A stretch of 64,000 nt of DNA, from positions 62,001 to 126,000 of the forward strand of contig JAOZHY010000033.1 of the NCBI GenBank assembly GCA_026014595.1. Reading direction: 5' to 3'. Under the pieces are notes generated by a model, which had not been told where the DNA came from, did no database searches, and saw nothing but the letters and a program-made list of their open reading frames with translations. The stretch is from Candidatus Bathyarchaeota archaeon. GTDB lineage: Archaea > Thermoproteota > Bathyarchaeia > Bathyarchaeales > Bathycorpusculaceae. Below, in pieces: positions 9,578-17,573 of the stretch; position 1 is the stretch's first letter; each line of letters starts with the position of its first letter. The translations under genes and the position numbers were made by a program.

Positions 9578-9800
9578 ATTCAGACTGCACCAGTTCGCCT
9601 TTTAGAGTATTAGCAGGGAGCGCCCTTAAATGTTTGGGAGCATTATTGTACACAACGGCTGCGAAACTCGGGGAAGAACAAGTATCAGCCACACCTTCAT
9701 CGGAACTGTTGCCCACCTCTGGACAAGCAAGCTTGGCTTGCGAGGAAAAGGTAAAACTACGAACCATGTCTACAACTTTCATTGTCATATAAATAAGCAC
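9570..9800 (-). CDS. Small unknown protein, paralogue of the 15036-15464 product, probably 5'-damaged
   Basis: 76 residues from GTG 9800. The same frame is open back to 9854 without any start codon and encodes SGAWFRALCRIDR directly ahead. That block plus VVDMVRSFTF matches AGVWFKNLPRIDR and VTDSIRSFTL in the protein at 15036-15464, so the homologous region begins upstream of the only usable start. An ATG at 9862 lies in the neighbouring frame; one extra A in the AAAA at 9851-9854 would join it. Either the gene is frameshifted or the start is non-canonical. C-terminal half unrecognised. It heads the glycan operon and overlaps the next gene by eight bases. Confidence 0.5.
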   Translation of the reverse strand: MLIYMTMKVVDMVRSFTFSSQAKLACPEVGNSSDEGVADTCSSPSFAAVVYNNAPKHLRALPANTLKGELVQSEYD

Positions 9801-9862
9801 CCGATCTATCCGACATAAAGCTCGAAACCACGCACCAGAATCACAGTTATCTTTTCAAACAT

Positions 9863-10117
9863 AACTATCTTTATCAAGGAAGCGGAAATCATTGTCAGGA
9901 CGCACGACCTTCAGCACTTCTAGCAAACCTCTGAGTATTATTTCTCAATTCTTACTTTAGCTCAAACCAGCGAGTCACTATTTATGATTTAAGTATTAAA
10001 AATCTTTATGTACAATATAGAAGACGTAAATTTACTCGCAATCAAATCAGTTTCTCTTGCTCAAAAACAATTTGCAGTCTTGCCATCGATTTTTCAATAA
10101 TTCCAGAAGTCCCTAAA
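9863..10117. other. Intergenic leader/promoter region of the glycan operon
   Basis: No convincing gene. AT-rich, with a TATA-like TTTTTAATACTTAAA reading on the minus strand around 9985-10000 and the leader motif at 9938-9959. The stretch probably holds the promoter and leader for the minus-strand operon. Confidence 0.4.
9938..9959 (-). repeat. Leader motif, copy 1
   Basis: A 22-base sequence matches 15472-15493 at 20 of 22 positions (core TTTCTCAATTCTTA on the plus strand). Each copy sits upstream of one member of the same small protein family heading a glycan operon. It is non-coding in both places. Confidence 0.6.
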
Positions 10118-11668
10118 TCAAGAAGCATATATGAAAACTGTCATCCTTCCGCTTTGGTAAACCTGTCTAAATGCAGAAGACACCGAGGACTGGCCATACC
10201 ATCCGCTACCATTAGCCCACCAAATCAAATACAGCGAGTACGCTGAGCCTTTTTCTTCCAGTTTTTGCGCTGTTATCTCAGGATTGTTGTATCCATAGTA
10301 AATTAATTGACTACTGTTAAGAGTTAATGAAGCCCAACCATAAAATGCATCGTGGACAAGCAGATGCGCGTTACTTGGCATATTGTCCCGCACCCATTGC
10401 AAAGCGTTAGTCGTGTCTTGGCAATCAGTTAAAGGCACAGTGTTTTGCAACATTGATTTTGGCACATATGTTGGAAAAGCGTCATAGTAAGAAAATGTGG
10501 TGCCGTTTGGCAAACCTAGAAAACCTAAACTTAACGTCCCTATTAACAAGCTGGTGAACAATAAAGTTGCGCCCTTGTAAGAATTCAGTTTAAGACCGCC
10601 AAAGGCTGCTGTGGCATAAAAAGCTAAAGGATAAGTCAGTAAGATTATCCAACGATAAGGAAAAACATTGAAAAAGGCGTTCGGGCTGATGAAAATCAAT
10701 AAGAGTGAAAGGAAAATCCAGAAGATCCAAGCCTTCAGTTGAAGATTAGTCTTAAACCGCCTATAACCCAATATCAGCAAGGGCGTCAACGGCAAGTAAC
10801 AAAAAATGAGAAAGCCCAAAGTATTAACAACTAGATCGGTGTAGGAGGCAAAGCCAAATAGCGCCATAAACCCTCCAGATTCCTGGCTTGGAAAACCGCC
10901 TATTATTGAAAACTGGGAAGAAGACAAATAACTAGCATAGATTACAAAAACGAACAAGCCTGCAGCAGGAGCAGAGTAAACGATAAGCTTGCGAACGGCG
11001 TCCATTTTTTTATCGAGATATGAACGGAGAACTGTGGCGATAATTATCGCGAACATGATCACAGCGATGAGTTGATGGGCAAAAACCACCGAAAGCGTAG
11101 CCAACGAAAGCAACGCTCCATTTTTGAAAGTGTCTCCTTCTTTCTTAAGAAGGATAAGCGTAGCAAAAAGAAATATTAGTCCAAGTTCAACGCGGAGCAT
11201 ATCCCATGACGCTCTCAACGCTACGAAATATAGAGTTGCAAAAAGAACTGCAAGCAAACTTTTCTTAGCTGACCACGTGAGCGTTTTGTTGGCGTAATAG
11301 TAAACAACGAGTCCTAGAACTCCAAGAAGCATTGGCGACATTACTTTCAGCGTTAGTACAATTGGAACTCCCGCAGAAGTGATAGCCATTAGCAGAACGT
11401 AAAGAAATGGAGGCGTCGACATGAAAGCCCAAAAATTCACGCCATCCCTCAGCCATTCAAGCGTAACTGGAACATAATAAGCGAGAGTGTCAAAGCCCAC
11501 AATATAAGGACCCATTAGTATTTCCGGTATAGCCCGCACCGCGAGCGGTATGGCAAACGCTAGAAACGGAAAGAGAATACGCTCATGTGGCGCCATCCAC
11601 AGTTTTAAAGTTGAAATATCAGCCAAGCCGCTTGTCCAGCAGTTTTTTGTTTCAGCGAGTGCATACAA
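10118..11668 (-). CDS. Polytopic membrane protein, GT-C-like
   Basis: 516 residues. About eleven hydrophobic helices, the first outer loop carrying GFDTLAYYVPVTLEWL, the same G-x-D-T-x-x-YY pattern as the protein at 3219-5504. The C-terminal approximately 120 residues are soluble (LTDCQDTTNALQWVRDNMPS, then HDAFYGW), the layout of archaeal oligosaccharyl-transferase/PMT-like GT-C proteins, although no WWDYG-like motif is seen. Likely a lipid-phosphate-sugar-dependent transferase acting outside the membrane; this is inference. It follows the DUF3131 gene by 21 bases and shares its transcript. Confidence 0.75.
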   Translation of the reverse strand: MYALAETKNCWTSGLADISTLKLWMAPHERILFPFLAFAIPLAVRAIPEILMGPYIVGFDTLAYYVPVTLEWLRDGVNFWAFMSTPPFLYVLLMAITSAGVPIVLTLKVMSPMLLGVLGLVVYYYANKTLTWSAKKSLLAVLFATLYFVALRASWDMLRVELGLIFLFATLILLKKEGDTFKNGALLSLATLSVVFAHQLIAVIMFAIIIATVLRSYLDKKMDAVRKLIVYSAPAAGLFVFVIYASYLSSSQFSIIGGFPSQESGGFMALFGFASYTDLVVNTLGFLIFCYLPLTPLLILGYRRFKTNLQLKAWIFWIFLSLLLIFISPNAFFNVFPYRWIILLTYPLAFYATAAFGGLKLNSYKGATLLFTSLLIGTLSLGFLGLPNGTTFSYYDAFPTYVPKSMLQNTVPLTDCQDTTNALQWVRDNMPSNAHLLVHDAFYGWASLTLNSSQLIYYGYNNPEITAQKLEEKGSAYSLYLIWWANGSGWYGQSSVSSAFRQVYQSGRMTVFIYAS

Positions 11669-11689
11669 TTTTTTGTGTCATCAATGATT

Positions 11690-13531
11690 TTACGGAACTA
11701 CTTCAACTATCGAGCTATTGCTTGGAGAATTCACAAGACCATCAGCATACGTCTTCACTATGATGGCGCTACCATGCAAGCTCCAGAGGTCGTAATCTCT
11801 CAAAACTTGGCATGCGCCCAACGTTCCATTTGCGCCTAACCCATAGACCATAACGATGTAATGCTGAAACTGGTCCTGAAATATCATGATAGCGCCGTAA
11901 TCAGCTACCAGATTCCCTTGTGCGTCGGACTCCGTCGTGTAGATGGACCCTGATGATGGAACGTACAGATAATTAAATCCTCCAGTAGAATTTATGACGA
12001 ATAGGATAGGCACCAACGGTTCCGCGAATTTATTTCTTAAACTATTGTAATAATAGCTTAAGGCATTAACTTCAGGACTTCCAACAACAATCATATTCGC
12101 TGTACTATCGAGAAAAGTAACGTTTCCTGCACTTGAATCGAATTTTATCAGCCAACTATCCAAGGCAGAGCGCAGTGTGTTGTTTGGGGCTTGTCGCGCA
12201 AGCCTTTCCATAATCATCATAGCCCCAACGGCATCGATCGTTTGAGCAGCACCCACGGGACCGCGTGGATTACTGTCGCCTATCACTATGGTGGTATTGC
12301 TTGTCAGGGCATTTTGAAAGAGAACTTGTGGAAAGGTGCTTAAATCGTTTTTTTGCAAGAGAGGAGTACTGAGACTGTTATTGTCAATGGCGTATCTTGC
12401 AGCAGACATTATTAGCCCATTTGTTCTGTCGATAATGACATTTACTAGTCGTCCATTCTCGTCAATGCCCTCTTGGTATCCGTTGGATGGTGCTGGAAGC
12501 GCGTTCAAGATATGATCCACTAAGGCGTTAGTGTACGGTGTATCGAAGATGGCATCAAAACCCACAGCAACTTTGAGGTAGGCTATAGGCGTTATAGAAG
12601 GCTTCGTAATGAAGGTGCTTCCATCATAATCTACAATGAACTCATAAACATATGTCGGGTCGCCTAATCCGGTATTTCCTTCACTGAAGGCAGTGTAGCG
12701 TCCTGTGGCGTTGTAGCGCGCTTCTTGAGCCAGATTTGCTTGACTTAATAACCACATGAATTTTGAGTCCCGAGGTTTTACCTCAAAGAAAGTTAGTAAC
12801 AGAGGTTCATTGCAAATGTGAGCTGTGGGCAGTTCTACGCCGTATGCAGTAACGTTCGGCTGCGAGACGATTGCGTTTATTATTGATGAAGGGACGTTGT
12901 CCCATCCTTCGAACCCGAAGGCTTTGAAAGCACTAGCTACGTAGTAGCAATAAAAGTCAGTCGCACTAAGCCACGATTGAGGATCTGGGAGAAGCGCGGT
13001 GTTGTTGTTTCTAACTTTTACTATGTAGTCTATATCCTGCGACAAATCGGGGCGGAGGAGTTTAAGGTTGTGCAAGGCCATGTACAATTTTCCCTCATCA
13101 ATGCTAAAGGTGGGGGCATCTCCGTGTGGCTGTCCGGTCCTTGAGTCATACGTCAAGTATGGCAAGCCATCGACTGTTAGATTGCGCGTGTTCAGGAAGG
13201 TGAGTATCTTCTGGACGCGGTCGTCGAAACCCCACGGACCATCTTTCTGCAGCAACCCCAGCTCTCTTGCGTCTATCAAAGCTTGGATGTAAGTGCCTAA
13301 ATCCCACGATGTAAAGTAAGGATAGCTTAAGCCTGCGCCGTGAAGCCCTGTCTGCGGGTTCACGCCTTTGCCTGGTTGGTAGTATTCCCATGCGTTCTCA
13401 GCCATTGCCATCCAATACGTTTTGCTGCCCCGTATTGGTTTGACTTGATTATTGCCTAACTGGAAGTAGAAGGGTGACGCTAGCAACAGGGCTACGAGGA
13501 TTGCCACCACTATGAGGTATCCTGTTTTCAC
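11690..13531 (-). CDS. DUF3131 domain protein (putative glycoside-hydrolase-like), membrane-anchored
   Basis: 613 residues. One N-terminal hydrophobic helix (LIVVAILVALLLASPFYF) anchors or exports it. The DUF3131 signature follows: AENAWEYYQ, TGLHGAG, then SYPYFTSWDLGTYIQALIDA, DARELG and the later LPYLTYDSRTGQP. DUF3131 proteins have an (alpha/alpha) barrel like glucoamylases and occur with exopolysaccharide synthases. No catalytic residue assignment is attempted. The last 100 residues are beta-rich. Upstream in the operon is a processive GT2 and downstream a GT-C-like protein, so a role in trimming or assembling an extracellular polymer is likely. Confidence 0.82.
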   Translation of the reverse strand: MKTGYLIVVAILVALLLASPFYFQLGNNQVKPIRGSKTYWMAMAENAWEYYQPGKGVNPQTGLHGAGLSYPYFTSWDLGTYIQALIDARELGLLQKDGPWGFDDRVQKILTFLNTRNLTVDGLPYLTYDSRTGQPHGDAPTFSIDEGKLYMALHNLKLLRPDLSQDIDYIVKVRNNNTALLPDPQSWLSATDFYCYYVASAFKAFGFEGWDNVPSSIINAIVSQPNVTAYGVELPTAHICNEPLLLTFFEVKPRDSKFMWLLSQANLAQEARYNATGRYTAFSEGNTGLGDPTYVYEFIVDYDGSTFITKPSITPIAYLKVAVGFDAIFDTPYTNALVDHILNALPAPSNGYQEGIDENGRLVNVIIDRTNGLIMSAARYAIDNNSLSTPLLQKNDLSTFPQVLFQNALTSNTTIVIGDSNPRGPVGAAQTIDAVGAMMIMERLARQAPNNTLRSALDSWLIKFDSSAGNVTFLDSTANMIVVGSPEVNALSYYYNSLRNKFAEPLVPILFVINSTGGFNYLYVPSSGSIYTTESDAQGNLVADYGAIMIFQDQFQHYIVMVYGLGANGTLGACQVLRDYDLWSLHGSAIIVKTYADGLVNSPSNSSIVEVVP

Positions 13532-13767
13532 CTATAAACCTCCAAGATATCGCGGATAACGCAGACTAGCACAAGGCAGGCTGTAACAGTCCTGCGCAGG
13601 GAGCGTCCAATCACAGATGATTGCAACGTGCTCACACCTTCCCCTCATTGATAATCATTCACGATGAAGCCGATACGTTAGTTTAATCCAAGAGCTGCAT
13701 TTAAGAGCATATGTATAAAATCGATACGTGCTACATTCATTCCGGATTAGTCGCTGTGCACCGAGTT

Positions 13768-15039
13768 CTATGCCATCTTGAAAGCGGTGTCGGAGGCGCC
13801 TTTTTTGTCCGTCTTTGTCCACTGCCTTGGTCGGCGCAGGAAAATCAACAGCGCGGCATACAAAGCGATGAACGCTTGCAGACTCCAGTAGCAGTAAACA
13901 AACGGCAGCCACAGGATGTTTTTGACGCTGCGGGGTTTTGATACGTAAACCATGGCGAGACCGCAAACAAGCAGAGACAAAGCCAATGCTAACGTTGCAA
14001 ACTGTACAGCGAGAGCCCACATAACGTTCAAAGGCAAGGCTTGGAAGAAAGCCCAGAACATGGCGGTGTAAGGCACCAATGAAGCGATGAGTATGAAAGG
14101 TCCCCAGAGCGTTGTTTCAGCGTCGAAGTTTTTCAAGCTGGGTCGCGACATCAGTCTGCCGTATTTAAAAGCCACTTCCATCGTGCCCCTGAACCACCTT
14201 GTGCGCTGCTTGAACAGGGTTTTCAGGTCTGAAGGGCTCTCTTGCCAGGCAACAACGTCTGACGCGTATCTGATTTTGAAGTTGTTTTCGGTTAGTTTGG
14301 CGGATATCTCCATGTCCTCTGACAATGCGGCTTCGTTGAAGCCCTTCAGGTTGTTTAGAACGTCGCGCCGGATGAATTGACAGCTTCCTTTCAGGTGAAC
14401 AAACAGGTTCAGTACGTCTTTGCCTCTAAGGTAAGCTTCACACCACACGGCTTCCTCGTATGAAATGAACTGAGTCAGCATGTTCTCTTTGGAGTTTATG
14501 GACATGGTTCTGCCTTGTACAGCGGCAACCGCTGGGTCTTGGAAGTATGCAAGAACCGTCGTTAAGGCGTTGGGGTCTGGAACGTTGTCTGCGTCGAAAA
14601 TGGCGATGAGCTCCCCCTTCGCATGCGCAAGCCCATAGTTTAAGGCTGAAGGCTTGCCGTTAGAGAAGGAGCGGTGCAGAATCTTCACGTTCGGATGTTC
14701 CTTGGCGTACTCCATGCAAATCTCGGGAGTTGAGTCTGTGGATCCATCTTCGATGATGAGTATTTCCTGCTTGTCGGAGGGATAGGTGAGTTTGGAAAGG
14801 GCGGTTAATAGTCTACCTATTACTTTTTCTTCGTTTTTAACTGGCACGACGATTGAAAAGGTTGGTAAGAATTTATGAGAAATCTCTTTTCTCTGCGTTT
14901 TGTGACGTTTTTTGCAGTAGTCTTTTATGCCCGTGGCTAGGATTGGGACGTTGTAAAGACTCCAAAGGCTGATTATTAGGAGCACCGCGATGATTGTAAC
15001 CCCGACAAAGTCTAGTATCAACCATGTGCCCCCAATCAA
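13768..15039 (-). CDS. Processive glycosyltransferase family 2 (cellulose/PNAG-synthase-like)
   Basis: 423 residues. One N-terminal helix, then the catalytic domain: FSIVVPVKNEEKVIGRLL, LIIEDGSTDSTPE, AIFDADNVPDP (metal DxD), AALSEDMEISAKL (catalytic ED) and KQRTRWFRGT, the Q-x-x-RW signature of processive enzymes. Three to four C-terminal helices follow (WALAVQFATLALALSLLVCG and others) and would form the export channel. No PilZ domain. The closest biochemical classes are cellulose, hyaluronan and poly-GlcNAc synthases; the polymer cannot be told. Starts at TTG 15039 overlapping the preceding stop by four bases; no better start is near. Confidence 0.9.
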   Translation of the reverse strand: MIGGTWLILDFVGVTIIAVLLIISLWSLYNVPILATGIKDYCKKRHKTQRKEISHKFLPTFSIVVPVKNEEKVIGRLLTALSKLTYPSDKQEILIIEDGSTDSTPEICMEYAKEHPNVKILHRSFSNGKPSALNYGLAHAKGELIAIFDADNVPDPNALTTVLAYFQDPAVAAVQGRTMSINSKENMLTQFISYEEAVWCEAYLRGKDVLNLFVHLKGSCQFIRRDVLNNLKGFNEAALSEDMEISAKLTENNFKIRYASDVVAWQESPSDLKTLFKQRTRWFRGTMEVAFKYGRLMSRPSLKNFDAETTLWGPFILIASLVPYTAMFWAFFQALPLNVMWALAVQFATLALALSLLVCGLAMVYVSKPRSVKNILWLPFVYCYWSLQAFIALYAALLIFLRRPRQWTKTDKKGASDTAFKMA

Positions 15040-15464
15040 CAGTTAATTGCGGATTGAATTTTAAAGAGCTTGTGCTGGTTTATATGCATTACACTCAAGA
15101 ATTTTACGAAGAATAAGTCAGACGACCAGTTTTTAGCTGAAACATTGCCCCACTTCTGAGCTATCAAGCTGATTTTCTGGGCAAGTTGGAGACCTATTCC
15201 TCTCATAACCCGCATTAGGTTGCTTCCCAAAAAAGTTTCCAGTTTCTCTACTATGGCGCGGATGTTGTTTGCCAATGTAAAGCTGCGAATGCTGTCTGTG
15301 ACCATTATCGTTAAATCGAAAAGAGCTCTGTCTATTCTGGGCAGGTTTTTGAACCATACTCCCGCACGCATAGCTTTTAGCTTAAGCTTCAATAGCTGTT
15401 GCCTGTTGAAGAAGCTGGAAACGCTTTTTTGTAACGCGGTCTTAAGCATACTGTTTGGTCCCAC
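15036..15464 (-). CDS. Small unknown protein heading the polysaccharide locus (RIDR/RSFT family)
   Basis: 142 residues, basic, no clear membrane helix. Conserved with the protein at 9570-9800 over about 31 residues: AGVWFKNLPRIDRALFDLTI followed by VTDSIRSFTL. The remainder is amphipathic (KLETFLGSNLMRVMRGIGLQ). Family not recognised. It overlaps the processive transferase gene by four bases (TTGA), so the two are translated together. Start GTG 15464, or ATG 15449. The leader motif at 15472-15493 lies immediately upstream. Role inferred only from position: regulator, membrane-surface partner or assembly factor of the glycosyltransferase. Confidence 0.65.
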   Translation of the reverse strand: MGPNSMLKTALQKSVSSFFNRQQLLKLKLKAMRAGVWFKNLPRIDRALFDLTIMVTDSIRSFTLANNIRAIVEKLETFLGSNLMRVMRGIGLQLAQKISLIAQKWGNVSAKNWSSDLFFVKFLSVMHINQHKLFKIQSAINC

Positions 15465-15471
15465 TTAATTC

Positions 15472-15493
15472 TTGTTTCTCAATTCTTATTTTA
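15472..15493 (-). repeat. Leader motif, copy 2
   Basis: Matches 9938-9959 at 20 of 22 positions. It lies 8 bases before the GTG of the 142-residue gene, with an in-frame TAA between them, so it is not coding; a leader RNA element or protein-binding site is possible. Confidence 0.6.
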
Positions 15494-15700
15494 CATTCAC
15501 ACACTAACAGACCATTATCTCCAGTAAGGTAAATAAAAAATTTTCTTAATTGTCAATTCATATTCGGGATAGCTGTCCAAGATTGCTTCATTGGCCTGAT
15601 GGATTCTGAGCACTTTTCTGTTCACCTGCTGAGGTTAATGGCGTCAGTTTATTTTATTCTATGCGTCAGAACACTTTGTTCCAACGCTTGGAACAATGGA

Positions 15701-16312
15701 TTATGGCTGTCTCATAAAGTTTATGAACTCCGCCAGAGTTCTCGGCTGCAGCGTGTAGTTTGTCCGTTTTTCTTCACCGATGGTTGAAGAAGGCTTCGGT
15801 CCGTAGTCGTGTCCAGGATAAACCTCCACGCCATCGCTGAGCTTCATGAGTTTGTTGAAGAGGCTGTCGTACATGCTTCTGGCGTTGCCGCCGGGCAGGT
15901 CGGTTCTGCCGCATTCGCCCACGAAGAGCGTGTCGCCCGTCAACAGTTTTCCGTCCGCCAACAGGCATATGCTGTCGGGAGTATGTCCAGGAGTATGGAT
16001 GATTTTGATCCTGACGGTGCCAAGAGTTAATGCGTCGCCGTCGTTCACCGCTATGTCTGGACGGGATTTGGAGAGGACGTGAGCGACAGTTTTGGCTCTG
16101 AACAGGCTACGAAGTTCTTCGTTGCCCGCCGTGTGATCAGAGTGGCTATGAGTACTTATGATGTACTTCAAGTTGAGACGCTCTGACCGCAGAACACGCG
16201 TGAGTTCGCCAGCGTTATAGCTTGAGTCAACCACTGCTGCTTCGCGGGTGGTGTCATCTGCGATGATGTATGAGAAGTTGTCGCTGTGTTGCTGGATTTG
16301 TCTGAAGAGCAT
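15701..16312 (-). CDS. MBL-fold hydrolase (glyoxalase II / persulfide dioxygenase-like)
   Basis: 203 residues. Metal site STHSHSDHTAGNEE (HxHxDH), then HTPGHTPDSICLL, the bridging Asp in LLTGDTLFVGECGRTDLPGG and the final His in VYPGHDYG. The CGRTDLPGG segment is characteristic of the persulfide-dioxygenase/rhodanese-associated branch rather than classical glyoxalase II, and the C-terminal glutathione-binding domain is absent. Likely a thiol-ester or persulfide hydrolase/dioxygenase; substrate uncertain. Single gene with no obvious operon partner. Confidence 0.88.
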   Translation of the reverse strand: MLFRQIQQHSDNFSYIIADDTTREAAVVDSSYNAGELTRVLRSERLNLKYIISTHSHSDHTAGNEELRSLFRAKTVAHVLSKSRPDIAVNDGDALTLGTVRIKIIHTPGHTPDSICLLADGKLLTGDTLFVGECGRTDLPGGNARSMYDSLFNKLMKLSDGVEVYPGHDYGPKPSSTIGEEKRTNYTLQPRTLAEFINFMRQP

Positions 16313-16484
16313 GTGTTTCAGTCCAAGATTCCATGGCAGCAGATAAAAATCTTCCTTGAAGCAGGTGTCACGCGGGAAAGCTGGAGCGTCTTGCGCGGGA
16401 ATAAGTTAGCCCAGTTTTTCTCATGCGGTTTTCAAAAGACTTTTATGCTAATCGTAACTGTTTTAGGAGATGGAGCGCGGTTGT

Positions 16485-16850
16485 ATGGGTAGTTTGTGGT
16501 TGGGAGCTTTTGTGGGCTTTCTTATAACGGTGGTTTTGGGTTGGGCGTTTCCTTTCTTCGGGCACCTGGCAGGCGGGTTCATCGGAGGCTTAATCGCAGG
16601 AGTCATCGCCAAGGGCATGATTCGCGGGGCGGTGGCTGGGTTTCTCGCGGGGATTTTCGGCGGCATCCTAATCGCCATTCTCGCTGTCATAGGTCTTGCT
16701 TTGGTCGGCGGGATTGCTGGGGGAATCGGAGGCGGGCTTTTAGGCGGTCTGGCAGGATTAGCCATCGGCGTCGTGGCGATTGTGCTGGCTGTCTTTGGAG
16801 CAATAGCGTCAACGATTGGCGGATTCATAGACGGACTAATTTCGAGATAA
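16485..16850 (+). CDS. Glycine-rich DUF5518-like membrane protein
   Basis: About 121 residues, almost entirely Gly/Ala/Ile/Leu, forming three to four short helices with GxxG packing (GHLAGGFIGGLIAGVIAKG, then GFLAGIFGGILIAILAV). The PFFGHLAGGFIGGLIAG start resembles archaeal DUF5518. Function unknown. An ATG at 16470 is in frame, but its GGAG sits too close; the ATG at 16485 has a GGAG nine bases upstream. The opposite strand shows a proline-rich frame caused by the glycine codons. Confidence 0.7.
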   Translation: MGSLWLGAFVGFLITVVLGWAFPFFGHLAGGFIGGLIAGVIAKGMIRGAVAGFLAGIFGGILIAILAVIGLALVGGIAGGIGGGLLGGLAGLAIGVVAIVLAVFGAIASTIGGFIDGLISR

Positions 16851-17064
16851 ATTAAACGTCAGTCGTGGCTTTGATGGCGTTCCTGAAAAAGGAAGCCTGA
16901 TATAGCTTTCAAGTGGCAACTGCGGCTTCACCCTCACGGCAACGGATGCAGGTCGCTTTCTGCGGAAATAACCCTGACATCCCAAAGCGGATTCTGGTAA
17001 AAAGGATTGTTTATTTTTGCTTGAGCTTTGCGAAGCACAAGTTTAGCCTTGGAAAAGGTGCGAC

Positions 17065-17075
17065 AAATATAAATA
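17065..17075 (+). promoter_or_regulatory. TATA box of the small membrane gene at 17109
   Basis: AAATATAAATA centred about 39 bases before the ATG, placing transcription start near 17096 and leaving a leader of roughly a dozen bases. Confidence 0.5.
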
Positions 17076-17108
17076 CTGCTGGAACCTTTACAACTAACTG
17101 TGAGTTTT

Positions 17109-17333
17109 ATGCCAATCATAACTGTCCCAGGTTTGCCAGGACTTTATGACTTGCTCTTGCTGCTCTTACTCGTCGTCGTAGGCTTAGTAATAATCATCGT
17201 GCTTGCCAAGGTGCTGCTGTTCATACTGCCAGGCGCTATAATCGCTTTTGTGGTTTGGCTTCTGACTGGAAGCCTCCTATGGGCGGGAATAGCGTTCCTA
17301 ATCGTCTCCTTCATATCAATTGCGAAAAGATGA
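17109..17333 (+). CDS. Small hydrophobic protein, two to three helices
   Basis: 74 residues. PGLPGLYDLLLLLLLVVVGL opens the first helix, followed by two more hydrophobic segments ending in a basic tail (SIAKR). No known family. ATG 17109 is chosen over an overlapping GTG at 17100 because the TATA box leaves only a short leader. Stands alone between the DUF5518-like gene and the multicopper oxidase. Confidence 0.6.
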   Translation: MPIITVPGLPGLYDLLLLLLLVVVGLVIIIVLAKVLLFILPGAIIAFVVWLLTGSLLWAGIAFLIVSFISIAKR

Positions 17334-17573
17334 CGCTGCTCAAATGGCGATGGTGCATGATGCATGTCAGAAGCCGGCTCTGAGAACTCGCATCCGACAC
17401 ACGAAACCAAGGTTTATCAAAAGCGCCCTGTGATTGCGTGAGCACAGTCACACAGGCTTTAATTTACGTATTTACATTATAATGGTCAAGCGCTCTTTTC
17501 CGAGCGAGAAAGCGACGTTCAGTTTACGTCTTTTCTTTTTTGGTGAGAGACGCAATTTTGGAGAATAGAAAAA

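Noticed and set aside
16463-16828. 121-codon proline-rich minus-strand frame
   Set aside because: Mirror of glycine codons in the DUF5518-like gene; composition and lack of start signals mark it as a shadow.
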